DNA of 43,444 bases, from positions 1 through 43,444 of the forward strand of contig NZ_LAJX01000119.1 in NCBI RefSeq assembly GCF_000963695.1, written 5' to 3'. The notes under the pieces were generated by a model. The model was given only the letters and a program-made list of their open reading frames with translations. It was not told the DNA's origin and did no database searches. Positions 1 through 8,413 of the stretch are shown here, piece after piece. Within the stretch, counting starts at the first letter, position 1. The number at the start of each line of letters is the position of its first letter. The position numbers and the translations under genes were made by a program. The DNA is from Methylocucumis oryzae (GTDB taxonomy: Bacteria; Pseudomonadota; Gammaproteobacteria; Methylococcales; Methylomonadaceae).

Positions 1-454
1 CGCGAAAAGGCGCATCCCGCTCTAGTGCCCCTTGTGGGTATGAGCGTAATGCTAAGCATCTTTTTTTTAATAACTCTACACCATAGGAATTATCAATGGC
101 ACACAACCAATTACCATCAGATGTTTTCTTATAGACATAAATCGCATCTCTCTCCGTTGCAAACTCTGAATCAAGTTTATCGGGAGACTCAACAAAAGTA
201 TTTGATAAAACAAGCGCAATATCCCCGGCTTCGATAATAACCATATCCCCTTGCGATACATTAAGGCTGCCATTGAAGTAATCAGAAATTTTTTGATGAG
301 CTGCCTTAATTTTGTCACGACCTTGAACCAGCATACCAGGTTTAACAACCAATACCGCTTCTTCAGTATAGCAAGAAGCCACGGTATCAAAATCACGCTC
401 ATTAATTGCTTTATCAGCTCTAGCTATTTCTTGTGTTAAAGCATGGTTTTCCAT
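1..454 (-). CDS. SnoaL/DUF4440-like protein, 3' end shifted at a T run
   Basis: The ATG at 454 follows a GGAGG-like ribosome site. The product is a small NTF2-fold protein of the SnoaL/DUF4440 type, with a central PGM segment, an IIEAGDIAL strand near residue 75 and a C-terminal AIDNSYGVELL. It resembles the protein at 4231-4620, which has VIEAGDIALHI and VIDNPYGSVLL, so the two are paralogues. As written, the frame stays open to the window edge. Removing one base from the eight-T run at 61-68 gives a natural end, LLKKDA then stop, at about 131 residues, which is the usual family length. Members bind small ligands or act as isomerases or hydrolases; no substrate can be read here. The call is firm for fold and weak for function. 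Confidence 0.7.
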   Translation of the reverse strand, partial: MENHALTQEIARADKAINERDFDTVASCYTEEAVLVVKPGMLVQGRDKIKAAHQKISDYFNGSLNVSQGDMVIIEAGDIALVLSNTFVESPDKLDSEFATERDAIYVYKKTSDGNWLCAIDNSYGVELLKKRCLALRSYPQGALERDAPFR

Positions 455-508
455 TATTTCCTCCTTTTATTAACCATCTGGTCGCCTAACGTAAAGTTGA
501 GCGCCACA

Positions 509-1135
509 TTAGAACTCGGCATCAAACATCTCGGACATGAGCGTTGCAACGGCAACCTCCGTTTGATTGCTTGATTGCCCCAACTTCTCAACGACACTTT
601 GTCGGTCTTCGGGCGGGCGGTTTTGGCTGAGTTTGAACTTTGCCTGAATGGTTGTGATGTCAATTTCAAAGCCCACAATCATGTTGAGAAGTTTAGTTCG
701 CCGTTCACCTGCAAGGTTGGCTTGCCACGGGTTTGGCATCTGGGATTCATAAACATGGGTAAGCCGTTCAACCAAGGCTTCAAGCTCGAACTCACTGTCG
801 ATGAGGCGGGGCTTGCCACGCAAGTGAACCACCGCGTAATTCCATGTTGGCACGCCAGGTGACGAATACCACGAAGGGGAAACATAAGCCTGAGGCCCTT
901 GGAACACAACCAGCACCTCAGTGCTTGATGAAAAGTGCTGCCATTGCGGATTGGCGCGCGCCATGTGGCAGAGCAGCTTGCCTTTAGTACCTGCGGTGTG
1001 GTCAAAGATGAAAGGTAAGTGACTGACATACGGCTCACCATCAGGCGCGGTGACCAGCATTCCAAAGGAATTGCCATTGATGAGCGAGGAGATACGTTCC
1101 GAATTTGTTTCATTAAAATGTTCGGGAATATACAT
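509..1135 (-). CDS. PaiB-type FMN-binding protein
   Basis: This 208-residue protein matches the FMN-binding negative transcriptional regulator family (PaiB), a split-barrel flavin-binding fold. Visible family marks are the start MYIPEHFNE, then SHLPFIF near residue 38, GKLLCHMARANPQW near 53-66, and the block YVSPSWY followed by VPTWNYAVVH around residues 86-104. Length is normal. The start at 1135 follows AGGAAC. PaiB in Bacillus represses sporulation and protease genes, but most homologues have no proven regulatory role, so only flavin binding is safe. A 60-base relic of a second copy lies at about 2038-2104. Confidence 0.88.
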   Translation of the reverse strand: MYIPEHFNETNSERISSLINGNSFGMLVTAPDGEPYVSHLPFIFDHTAGTKGKLLCHMARANPQWQHFSSSTEVLVVFQGPQAYVSPSWYSSPGVPTWNYAVVHLRGKPRLIDSEFELEALVERLTHVYESQMPNPWQANLAGERRTKLLNMIVGFEIDITTIQAKFKLSQNRPPEDRQSVVEKLGQSSNQTEVAVATLMSEMFDAEF

Positions 1136-1288
1136 GTTGGTTCCTGAGTTCTAGCATTAAGCAAAGGGACGCACCTTTCACGGACGATTGGCGAAGCCAC
1201 CGAAGCCGAAAAAACAACAAGCCTTCAAAATTGCCATGACAAGGCGTATCCCGATTGAGCGCATATTCGGCATTGTCGTCCTCACCCA

Positions 1289-1945
1289 TTAACCTTTGCC
1301 TTTCAAGAGCAGCGCCCCGTACTCTTCTGGGCTAATTGTACCCAGTTCTTCTGCAATAAAATTCTCCCGCTCAGGCAGCACATCCTGTAGGGCATCAATA
1401 CGTTTCCATTGAGGTATCAATGGTGACTCAAAGTCTGACTGGGGTGCATATTGGGAAAATTGCACACGTTGATATTGATGGATGTAACGTGGGCAATTGA
1501 CGAATATTTCCTTGACTGTAACACGCACAATCAAGTCCGCACCTTTAAATTCTTGTATTAACGGATCGTTTTTGTTTATGCTGGCAGTGCCATGCACCCG
1601 CACCCGATGCGGCGTTTCAAAATCGATAAAGAGCATTCCAATCTTGTTGTTGCCGTTAATATTGCCCAGAGATAGGAACATGCCATTACCATCGTAGCTT
1701 GGAAAAGCCAGGGTCGTATTATCAACCGCTCTTATAAATCCAGGTATCCCACCCTTGTATGAGCATGTGGGGTAGCCGCGATGATCAATGGTGGTCAGAA
1801 AAAACATATCCCTACTTTCAATGAAAGCCTTATGTTCATCGGTAATCTCCGGCAATACGATGAATTCTTTTACTCTTTCGGCTAATTTCGTGGTATCAAA
1901 TTCTTGTTGTAACAGCTTATGTTGTTCACCATATAGTTCGTTCAT
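1289..1945 (-). CDS. pyridoxamine 5'-phosphate oxidase-family flavoprotein
   Basis: The 218-residue product fits the PPOX/FMN split-barrel family. After a helical N-terminus comes FFLTTIDHRGYPTCSYKGG (about residues 48-66), the FMN-phosphate-binding strand region. This is followed by LAFPSYDGNGMFLSLGNI, which contacts flavin, and by IGMLFIDFETPHRVRVHG. A strong AGGAG lies before the ATG at 1945. Relatives are often predicted general-stress or oxidoreductase proteins, not true PdxH. It is the second FMN split-barrel gene in a row after the PaiB-type gene, and both are transcribed leftward. Substrate unknown. Confidence 0.85.
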   Translation of the reverse strand: MNELYGEQHKLLQQEFDTTKLAERVKEFIVLPEITDEHKAFIESRDMFFLTTIDHRGYPTCSYKGGIPGFIRAVDNTTLAFPSYDGNGMFLSLGNINGNNKIGMLFIDFETPHRVRVHGTASINKNDPLIQEFKGADLIVRVTVKEIFVNCPRYIHQYQRVQFSQYAPQSDFESPLIPQWKRIDALQDVLPERENFIAEELGTISPEEYGALLLKGKG

Positions 1946-2037
1946 GTCATCTCCTTAAACTTATTAGGTTACGGGTTATTGGGTAGTAACTTGCCCATTG
2001 TTTAATTGATATGCTTATCTACCCAAAGCAAAGTCCA

Positions 2038-2104
2038 CCAAGCTTTGAGCAGCTTGCCTTTGGAACCTGCGGCTTGTTCAAAAATGAAAGGCAAGCGGCT
2101 GTGA
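2038..2104 (-). pseudogene. relic of a second PaiB-type gene
   Basis: About 60 bases here closely match 964-1026 of the PaiB-type gene. On the minus strand they read S-H-(S-R)-L-P-F-I-F followed by A-G-S-K-G-K-L-L, against SHLPFIF and AGTKGKLL in the intact copy. Nothing on either side continues the protein. It is a remnant of a duplicated paralogue, most of which has been lost. Confidence 0.6.
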
Positions 2105-2150
2105 CTATCGGTAAGGCTGGATTTAACGAACTGAACATTAAACAAGTTCA

Positions 2151-2923
2151 TCACTCTTTTTTTGCCCATTTTCCGGTGCTCAAAACAAAATCCAACAATC
2201 CTTGAAAACTATTGGATGTTGCATCCGCTTGAGTACCCAATCGCTCTGTGGGCAGGTTGAAGCGATTAACCCAATAGGTGGGGTAGCCGAAGCTTTTTGC
2301 GCCGTAAGCATCCCAACCCCCAAAAGCAGCGAAAACAATCTCCTCTTTCTTCAAACCAAGGTGTTGTATTGCCAAGGCATAAGCTTCAGGCTGTGGCTTG
2401 TAGGTGCCGTTGATCTCGGTGCTTACCAGCTCATCGAAAAGTTCGGTAATACCGGCATGGTCGGCATTGGATTTAAGCATCATGCTACTGAGATTAGACA
2501 GGGCAATAAGTTTCACGCCGGACGCTTTCAATTTTTTCAGGCCTTCTACCGTATCGGGCCAAGGTTTCAGGGCAAGAAAAGCGTTAAGAAGTGCTTGTTT
2601 CTGTTCTTTACTGGCTTCCAGTTTCATGCTGGCGAGCGTGTAGAGCATGGCATCTTCCGTCACCTTGAAAAAATCTTCGTGAGCTCTCGTAATGGAGCGC
2701 AAAAAGCTGTATTCAAAAAATTTTGGTGCGCCATGCTTTCGTGACTTCCAAGCCTTTGCCCGGAAAAACTTTTTTCAACTTCGGGTACAACCGAGTTGGG
2801 ATCAAAAATCACAAAATAGTCAAAAGCGACAGCTTTGTAGCGAGGTTCGGAGACTTGGGCATTGGCAACAGAAAGTATGACCATCGCTAAAATCAGGCCG
2901 CTAATTAATCGTATACATCGCAT
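2151..2923 (-). CDS. exported haloacid-dehalogenase type II family protein, two frameshifts
   Basis: Starting at 2923, a signal peptide (RLISGLILAMVILSVANA) is followed by KAVAFDYFVIFD, the HAD motif I strand carrying the nucleophilic Asp. The frame then breaks twice, at the six-base runs 2770-2775 and 2715-2720. Deleting one base in each run restores continuous protein through VEKVFPGKGLEVTKAWRTKIFEY. The rest follows: FFKVTEDAMLYTLASM, LIALSNLSS (motif II, Ser/Asn), YKPQPEAY (motif III Lys) and VFAAFGGWDAYGAKSFG (motif IV). A periplasmic location is unusual for this family. Substrate is unknown; dehalogenase activity should not be assumed. Both indels look like base-calling errors. Confidence 0.75.
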
Positions 2924-2982
2924 TCCAGTTACTCCTTTGTTTAAGCAGGTTGGTTAATGCCTCACGTCTTGAGTTGCACAGA

Positions 2983-3440
2983 TTATGACGGAATGGCAAA
3001 GTGATAAACGTAAAACTGCTCATCCCGTTTCCAGCCAGTGGATTGATAAACTGCTTGCGCTATTTCGTTGCTGGTGGCAGTTGAAAGCGAGACGCGCACA
3101 GCCCCCACTGATTTAGCGAATTCAGTCGCAGCGGACATCAGCTTTTTGGCAACGCCTTTTCTGCGCATGTTTTCATGCACGAAAAAGATCGTTGAGTATG
3201 AACGTCCGGGCTAGTGATACCGATGAAAAGCTGGGGTACAGTTGGGTGAATCCAACAGGATGATTGCCTTCATGGGCGATGAACAACACCGATTCGCCGT
3301 GATTAAAGCGCTCAAGCAAAAAACGCCCGCGCGGCGGCAACATCGCTGGCACGGCCATAAAATTGGCGATAAGCGTCCAAAAGCGGCGCAAGCGCGTCGA
3401 GGTCAGTAAGAACAGCTTGGCGGACGGTGATATTGTCCAT
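2983..3440 (-). CDS. GNAT N-acetyltransferase, two frameshifts
   Basis: The reading begins at ATG 3440 (MDNITVRQAVLTDLDAL). It shifts at the six-A run 3318-3323 and again at the five-A run 3182-3186, each having one base too many. Corrected, the protein is about 152 residues. After an N-terminal helix region (APLLDAYRQFYG), it has GFTQLYPSFSS, then LNDLFVHENMRRKGVAKKLM, where R-R-K-G-V-A is the acetyl-CoA pyrophosphate-binding loop, and ends with AVYQSTGWKRDEQFYVYHF. This is the normal GNAT order and length. The acetyl acceptor cannot be inferred. Confidence 0.8.
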
Positions 3441-3512
3441 AGTTCTCCAAAAAAACCTAAGGTTAAAAAAATGTGCGGGTTGTGAATAAGCGAAATACTG
3501 GCTTATTCATCT

Positions 3513-3647
3513 GGGTTACCAACTTAAGACGGGACAGGTCATTCAGAACGAAGGACGCCGTAAATACGTCCCCGTAGACTTGGCGGCAGCATCCCTGCTG
3601 CCGACACCTTCGCTCTAAACGCCCTATCCCGTCTTAAGTGTATAGCC
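3513..3647 (+). repeat. dispersed inverted-repeat element, copy A
   Basis: The element is bounded by inverted ends, CTTAAGACGGGACAGG at 3523-3538 and CCTATCCCGTCTTAAG at 3623-3638. Inside are two hairpins, GGACG/CGTCC at about 3553-3571 and GGCAGCA/TGCTGCC at about 3585-3602. The core is nearly identical to copies at 11655-11787 and 31957-32087. It encodes no transposase, so it is a MITE-like or REP-like element. Its right end supplies the last codons and stop of the VOC gene at 3624-4055. Confidence 0.85.
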
Positions 3648-4055
3648 TTCATCTGTACTAATCGCGATGTTGGTCATGAACCGGTTAGCAACCTCGATCA
3701 AGTTAAAGTCCGGATCGCGGAAATAAACTGAAAGAATTATTCCTGTCGCGCCTGTACGTTGCACCGGCCCTTCAATGACCGCTATATGACATGAGGCGAG
3801 ATGATTGACCACCTCAGGCAGCGGGACGGATGTGATAAAACACAAATCAGCCGAACCGGGCGTGGGATTGTGGGCTTTAGGCTCAAACTCTTTTTTGTGC
3901 TGATGTAAATTAATCTTCTGCTCACCAAATGCAAGTGCTTTTCGGCCACCACCGAAGGTAATGATGTCCATGCCCAAGGCGTTTGCATAGAAGGATGCGG
4001 TGACTTCGATGTTCTTAACGGTGAGAACCAAGTGGTCAAGGCTGTCAATTTTCAT
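3624..4055 (-). CDS. VOC (glyoxalase/bleomycin-resistance) superfamily protein
   Basis: The 143-residue product has the paired beta-alpha-beta-beta-beta modules of the vicinal oxygen chelate fold. [25 protein letters not shown] opens it (metal-ligand His at residue 8), with NLHQHKKEF and an ADLCFIT strand in the middle and [13 protein letters not shown] at the end, where the Glu is the usual last metal ligand. It looks like the virulence-protein-like VOC subgroup. The closing residues LKTG and the stop codon lie inside a dispersed repeat (3513-3647), so the original C-terminus was probably replaced when the element inserted. Substrate unknown. Confidence 0.88.
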   Translation of the reverse strand: MKIDSLDHLVLTVKNIEVTASFYANALGMDIITFGGGRKALAFGEQKINLHQHKKEFEPKAHNPTPGSADLCFITSVPLPEVVNHLASCHIAVIEGPVQRTGATGIILSVYFRDPDFNLIEVANRFMTNIAISTDEGYTLKTG

Positions 4056-4126
4056 AGTCGGTCACTTCCGTGGGTAGATTAAACATGTGCATAGCTAATA
4101 AACCATTCGACTGTCGCCGACATGAC

Positions 4127-4188
4127 GAAATAGGGGTCAGACCACGTTTTATGATAAGTTTGTAAAAATGTGGTCTGTCCCCCATTTC
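4127..4188. repeat. GGGGTCAGACCAC inverted repeat
   Basis: The left arm AAATAGGGGTCAGACCAC(G)TTTT and right arm AAAA(AT)GTGGTCTGTCCCCCATTT form a long imperfect hairpin with a loop of about 13 bases. GGGGTCAGA-type palindromes recur in gammaproteobacterial genomes and are often associated with REP-associated tyrosine transposases; none lies nearby. A half-site (GGGGTCAGAGT) occurs at about 34898. It could also act as a transcription stop between the divergently spaced neighbours. Confidence 0.7.
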
Positions 4189-4230
4189 CTTGCTACATTT
4201 AAAATGGCTGAATTTCAGCCGTATTGCCGT

Positions 4231-4620
4231 TTAGCCATCCAGCAACACCGAACCATACGGATTGTCGATCACCATCAGCCACTGGCCATCCGGTTGGCGG
4301 CGGAAAACCGCCAACGACAAGCCGCTTTGTTCTATCGGACTGCCGCTCACAGGGTCTATTGCGGTCATCGTCCACGGGGCGATATGCAGCGCGATGTCGC
4401 CTGCTTCAATGACTTCATGTTGGGGCATGGCAAACTTTGGTTGCATGGCAATATAACCTTGGAACGCTGTGCACAAGCCAGTGCCTGAAACAGGCATACC
4501 CGGTTGCGCCACCAACGTGGCATGGGGTTCGTAAGCGGACAGCACGTCATCCAAGCGGCCTTCTGCCATTGCTAAAGCCATCGTGTTGACGGCGGTAATG
4601 ATCTGTTCACAATTGTTCAT
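4231..4620 (-). CDS. SnoaL/DUF4440-like protein
   Basis: This 129-residue NTF2-fold protein starts at ATG 4620 behind a GAGAG site. The N-terminal helices run to about residue 30 (ALAMAEGRLDDVLSAYEPHATL). They are followed by QPGMPVSG, VIEAGDIALHI and the closing strand LMVIDNPYGSVLLDG. The last two blocks match the protein at the left window edge, so they are paralogues within the same accessory cluster. No catalytic residue set can be recognised. It is probably a ketosteroid-isomerase-like small-molecule binder. Confidence 0.82.
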   Translation of the reverse strand: MNNCEQIITAVNTMALAMAEGRLDDVLSAYEPHATLVAQPGMPVSGTGLCTAFQGYIAMQPKFAMPQHEVIEAGDIALHIAPWTMTAIDPVSGSPIEQSGLSLAVFRRQPDGQWLMVIDNPYGSVLLDG

Positions 4621-4716
4621 CGTGGTTCTCTCAAGTTTAGGGCTTTGGGAATCGCAGCCTTGAACTTCATTAGACGGCTTGGATGACGGAGGTGTGACCG
4701 ATAAATCCGATTTTTT

Positions 4717-4953
4717 TTAATGCCCAGGCCACAATTGGCTTAAACGCCAATGCGTGGCGCACCACGCGCATTTTTCCGGTGCTGTGGCGATAAAGGCATT
4801 GCAATGTTGGGTAAATCCCCGCCAAGGCCAGTCACAACCGCAGGAAAATAACCAGCCGCACAGCGGGGTAATGAAGATATAGGCGAAAACCGCCGCGAAC
4901 AAAGCCACAGCCAAAGGCCGCCGTAACCGGCTCCAGATAATCATGACGTTCAT
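4717..4953 (-). CDS. small cysteine-rich membrane protein, 3' end uncertain
   Basis: A 78-residue frame with one hydrophobic segment (PLAVALFAAVFAYIFITPLCGWLF, about residues 13-36) followed by cysteines at 32, 38, 40, 51, 62 and 65 in the pattern C-G-C-D-W-P-W...HC...C-A-W-C. This resembles small inner-membrane proteins with a CxC plus CxxC periplasmic cluster, possibly metal-related; I do not recognise a named family. After CAWC the frame ends soon. A second frame downstream reads ALAFKPIVAWALKKIGF and then a stop near 4677, and looks equally protein-like, so a single-base indel near 4745-4765 may hide about 25 more residues. No strong ribosome site is visible. Confidence 0.45.
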   Translation of the reverse strand: MNVMIIWSRLRRPLAVALFAAVFAYIFITPLCGWLFSCGCDWPWRGFTQHCNAFIATAPEKCAWCATHWRLSQLWPGH

Positions 4954-4993
4954 TTGGACTAGGCCAACTTTAAATGATTGCTAGTATTAACGG

Positions 4994-5554
4994 CTAGGCT
5001 TCGCGTACCAACCTGATGTCAACTTCCCGGTCTATGTACTGCCACTCTTCAGAGGCGCGCAATTGCATAAGCATCTGGTTAAACGCCTCTTCATCGGTGG
5101 GGGCAAATTCAAACCACGTCAAAAAATCGAAAGGCTCGTTTTCGGAGATGTCGCGGCAATGGTGCAACCTTCTGGCAATCGCGGGTAAATAGTCCAGACC
5201 GATTTGGATGTGCTGGGATTGGCCTTCAAAAATATGGCGGCGTTCGTCTTGGGTCAGCGCCCACCATGCGGCATTCTTGCGGATAGGGATTAACGCGGCA
5301 CAGGTCGCTTCAGGCCGACCTAGACCTTGTTGTTTTTCCACCAAGGTATTTTTTTCTGCTCGCTCAACATAGCGTTCGTTGCTGGTGATGCCGCGCAATA
5401 GCCAGCCGCTGTCGGGTTGGCTTGCGTTATCCTGTCCGGCAACAACATCCAGCCTAGCGACATCCAACAGCGGTTCACCTATCAACGTGTGGGTTTTGAC
5501 AACCCGCCAAACGCCCGTATCGCCACCGACAAACTGAAAAAATCGTGTACTCAT
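4994..5554 (-). CDS. chlorite-dismutase-family haem protein (short, lineage II type)
   Basis: I choose ATG 5554 (MSTRFFQFVGGDTGVWRVV) because AGGAAAT sits just upstream; an in-frame start at 5599 adds 15 unlikely residues. The 186-residue product is the length of the short Cld lineage. In family terms, the proximal haem-ligand His is in EGQSQHIQIGL (His115 from this start) and the distal Arg lies 13 residues later in YLPAIARRLHHCRD. That matches the His/Arg spacing of the short Nitrobacter enzyme. FDFLTWFEFAP follows, as is typical. It may detoxify chlorite or act as another haem peroxidase-like protein; sequence alone does not decide. Confidence 0.87.
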   Translation of the reverse strand: MSTRFFQFVGGDTGVWRVVKTHTLIGEPLLDVARLDVVAGQDNASQPDSGWLLRGITSNERYVERAEKNTLVEKQQGLGRPEATCAALIPIRKNAAWWALTQDERRHIFEGQSQHIQIGLDYLPAIARRLHHCRDISENEPFDFLTWFEFAPTDEEAFNQMLMQLRASEEWQYIDREVDIRLVREA

Positions 5555-5624
5555 TGCTAATTTCCTGTGGTTAATCATCAAATTCTTGTTGCGCCGCATG
5601 ACGAGGCTGAGATGGGATTATCCG

Positions 5625-6165
5625 TTAAAACCTCAGCATCGGCAGTGGCTTGAACGGATGTGTTTGCAAGCGCTGCTTGCTTAAAGCTAGCAGCCGCTTG
5701 TGAAAACCGGCGTTAGGGAAATGTGCCAAAATCTCGGCAACCGTGCTGGATGCCAAGCCAAATTTGAGCATCCCTTGGCTTACATCCGTCCAATCGGCTT
5801 TCCTGAACGGCTCCACTAGCCAATTTGGCTTGGCTTTATAGGGTCTAATTTTGTGGTGCAGGCCAATCATGGCTGCAATCTCGTCACACCAATCCTCCTG
5901 ACCATATTTGACAAGATAGTCATGGGCCAATTGTTGGGAAGGCTCAAGATAATCACAAGTCTGGTTTGTCCAGATGCCCAAGTCGTGAAAAGCCACGGCG
6001 ATAGCTAACTTGCTGAGGTTTTTGCGGGTTTTCTTCACAAAACGCCAAGGCAAAATTGAGGACGCGGTAACCATGGTTTTTGTAAGCGGTGAAGTCATCG
6101 CCTAAAACCAAACGCCAGCTTTCAAGGATGGCATCAAGGACAGGGTTTTGGTCGTGAATGTTCAT
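5625..6165 (-). CDS. HD-domain protein, one frameshift
   Basis: From ATG 6165 the protein reads VLDAILESWRLVLGDDF, then YKNHGYRVLNFALAFCEE, which carries the first HD-family His. The frame breaks at the short T run 6029-6032. Removing one base gives TRKNLSKLAIAVAFHDLGIWTN, whose HD pair is the metal-binding motif, followed by IAAMIGLHHKIRPYK. The corrected protein is about 179 residues. This is the HD phosphohydrolase pattern H...HD with a later HH; substrate unknown. It is transcribed with the Cld-family gene just downstream, with about 70 bases between them. Confidence 0.75.
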
Positions 6166-6307
6166 AGTGTCTTAATAGGCATAATGTTCCCTCTGATTGA
6201 TTCATGGTGTGGACGGGCATTTTTCGGCACACCGCTTATTCTGGCTGACGCACTATAATTTGATTGTGTCATGTAGGCCAGACAAAGGACACCCAATCCT
6301 TATCTAT

Positions 6308-7117
6308 TCATGTTGCTTTAGCTACACCAGTAGCCTTATCCGCAATCCATCCATCACGCAACCAAGTTTGTAAAAAGCTTGCCAATTTCATCACCACATC
6401 GGCTTCTTCCAACCATTCTGACAACCCCGTACAAATTTCCGCAAAACATTGTCCCTGTACAAACGCATCCAGCGCATAAGCTTCTTGCTCTGATAAAGAA
6501 CGGAACAACAGTTTCTGTTCATGCCGCCAAATGCTCCAAGCTTGCGCTTCGGGTTGGCGGGTAAATTCGGGTAACGCTTGTTTTTGGTTTGCCGCTTGCC
6601 AGATTTGCGGGGCGTTGCTGTGTAAATTGATGCGGCGTAAAGACGGATGGAAATGCAGGGTTAACGATGGCCAAGCGTTGGGGTCGATGGTGACCAGTTG
6701 GGCATGGCTTAGCAAGGTGCTTTCTGCCGCGTCAAAGGCTTCGCTTAACGCCCATTCAAAAACAGCCAGTTCGTTGAGTTCCGGTTGTTCGGTATAAGGC
6801 GGGGTTTCCGCGAGAAAACGCGGCAGATGGCGGCCAAACCAACGCACGGAAAATTGATCGGATGGCGATGCGTCGATGTAAGTCTGGCCTAAACCAGCAA
6901 ATCCGTCATCACCCAGATATGTGTGTAAAGCCTGAAAATCCGCACTTAACGCTTCGATCAGCCGCAAGCGATAAGCGTCGGTATAAACTTTGAATCGCTG
7001 GTCGGCAGATACTTGCGGTGTGCCGATAATAAAATCCGGGGTAGCTTTTTGCAAATGCAATACGGCAGTTTGGAAGGCTTGCTGGGTGTCGGCAAGGCTT
7101 AACGTCATCGTCGTCAT
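6308..7117 (-). CDS. bufC: BufC/HvfC-type DUF2063 protein of a bufferin locus
   Basis: The start at ATG 7117 overlaps the bufB stop as ATGA, showing translational coupling; a longer reading from 7261 would lie inside bufB. The 269-residue product has the DUF2063 N-terminal helical domain ([45 protein letters not shown], about residues 9-80) and a more variable C-terminal domain. Known role: DUF2063 partners recruit the precursor peptide to the multinuclear iron-dependent oxidase (DUF692) during bufferin or related RiPP maturation. Together with bufB it should modify the cysteines of the precursor encoded at 9107-9370. Confidence 0.85.
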   Translation of the reverse strand: MTTMTLSLADTQQAFQTAVLHLQKATPDFIIGTPQVSADQRFKVYTDAYRLRLIEALSADFQALHTYLGDDGFAGLGQTYIDASPSDQFSVRWFGRHLPRFLAETPPYTEQPELNELAVFEWALSEAFDAAESTLLSHAQLVTIDPNAWPSLTLHFHPSLRRINLHSNAPQIWQAANQKQALPEFTRQPEAQAWSIWRHEQKLLFRSLSEQEAYALDAFVQGQCFAEICTGLSEWLEEADVVMKLASFLQTWLRDGWIADKATGVAKAT

Positions 7118-7944
7118 GCGGCTAACCTCAGGGTGTTTGCGATGCGTTTGGCAATGTCCAGCTCCGCCAATAAGTCCGTGAGCGGTGGCACATTGTCGTC
7201 GCGTTCGATCATCGTGGCGACGAAACCAAAGCGTTGCAAGGCGGCTTCGTACAGCGACCAAACCGGATCAATCACGGTGTCGCCGTGGCTGTCGATGATG
7301 AGATGGCCCAAATCCAAATGCCCCGCCAAGTGGATTTGCTGGATGCGTTGGGCGGGAAGCTGCCGTAAATACCGCAAAGGGTCAAAGCCGTGGTTATGGG
7401 CGCTCACATAAATGTTGTTGATGTCGAGCAAGATCAAACAATCGGCGCGTTCGGCAACGGCGCTAAGAAAATCCCATTCGCTCATTTCGGAATGGGCATA
7501 GCTGACATAACTGGAAACGTTTTCCAGTAACAATTGCCGTCCCAGATACTCTTGCACAGTGCTGACACGGTTTGCCACATGGTCAATGGCGGCTTCGGTA
7601 TAAGGCAAGGGCAACAAATCGTGCAGGTTAACGCCGTTAACACCCGTCCAGCACAAATGGTCGGAAACCCAAGCGGGTTCTATGCGCTTCGCCAAGGCTT
7701 TCAGTTGCCGCAAGTAATCCCAGTTCAAGGGATCAGTGCTGCCGATGGATAGCGACACACCGTGCATGACCATTGGGTAATCGGCGCGGATGCTGTCCAA
7801 GTAAAACAAAGGCTTGCCACCGGCTACCAGATAGTTTTCGGTGATAAGCTCAAACCAATCCACGGCAGGTTTGTCAGCCAAGATGGTTTGATAGTGGTCG
7901 GTGCGTAAACCTAGACCGAAGCCGAGGTTGGGGAGTGGTTTCAT
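7114..7944 (-). CDS. bufB: BufB-type multinuclear iron-dependent oxidase (DUF692/MNIO)
   Basis: ATG 7944 overlaps the preceding stop as ATGA, so I prefer it to the in-frame ATG at 7953. The 276-residue TIM-barrel shows the DUF692 landmarks GFGLGLR near the start, [22 protein letters not shown] (His ligand), [40 protein letters not shown] and IHLAGHLD followed by IIDSHGD and [12 protein letters not shown]. These supply the His/Asp/Glu ligands of the two- or three-iron centre. The family oxidises cysteine in RiPP precursors to thiooxazole or oxazolone groups that bind copper. It lies in a three-gene overlapping operon with the 128-residue gene upstream and bufC downstream. Confidence 0.9.
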   Translation of the reverse strand: MKPLPNLGFGLGLRTDHYQTILADKPAVDWFELITENYLVAGGKPLFYLDSIRADYPMVMHGVSLSIGSTDPLNWDYLRQLKALAKRIEPAWVSDHLCWTGVNGVNLHDLLPLPYTEAAIDHVANRVSTVQEYLGRQLLLENVSSYVSYAHSEMSEWDFLSAVAERADCLILLDINNIYVSAHNHGFDPLRYLRQLPAQRIQQIHLAGHLDLGHLIIDSHGDTVIDPVWSLYEAALQRFGFVATMIERDDNVPPLTDLLAELDIAKRIANTLRLAA

Positions 7945-8327
7945 GGTTGGCATAGCAGCTCTGTTAAATGGGTAAATTCATTGCCATAGGCTGCATGTTT
8001 CTGTAAATGAGGTGGAGAAGCCATTTCACTCAGCAGTGAAGTGGTTAACAGCTTTGCTATCGCCCATTGCGTCGCTTCATCATCTTTGAAAATGACACCA
8101 AAGCCGAACGGAAAAATCCCGTCATTTTCTGTGGCGGCATAAACAATTTCACAGCGAATCGGCAACCATTTTCCTTCAAGGCAAACACGGATCTCATCAA
8201 GCTCAGCGAGGCTATCGGGCATCAAGTTTTTGGCATAGGTTAAAAACGCACCCGTTAAGGTAATAATGTCTAACCTTCCTGTGTATTCGCATTGTGATGC
8301 TAATACGGTAAGTAAGGTTTTTTGCAC
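7941..8327 (-). CDS. uncharacterised protein coupled to bufB, possible PilZ-like fold
   Basis: This 128-residue protein ends inside the start of bufB (ATGA overlap), so the two are co-translated. I do not recognise it firmly. The stretch [21 protein letters not shown] followed by [23 protein letters not shown] has the strand pattern of PilZ domains. The GTG start at 8327 has a weak ribosome site. A better one may be ATG 8355 ([12 protein letters not shown]), joined by removing one base of the six-T run at 8318-8323. It is not a standard member of bufferin operons, which makes its coupling to bufBC notable. Confidence 0.6.
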   Translation of the reverse strand: MQKTLLTVLASQCEYTGRLDIITLTGAFLTYAKNLMPDSLAELDEIRVCLEGKWLPIRCEIVYAATENDGIFPFGFGVIFKDDEATQWAIAKLLTTSLLSEMASPPHLQKHAAYGNEFTHLTELLCQP

Positions 8328-8413
8328 GTTGGCTGTAAATTTGCGGAATATTCATAAAGCTTATCTGTTATCGTGGAGCTAAGGGGCTGCGCGAAGGTTT
8401 ATTTGCACAGCAG

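Noticed and set aside
76-402. Minus-strand frame of 108 codons rich in Leu and Ile
   Set aside because: It is an out-of-phase shadow of the SnoaL-like gene starting at 454, whose frame gives a recognisable protein.
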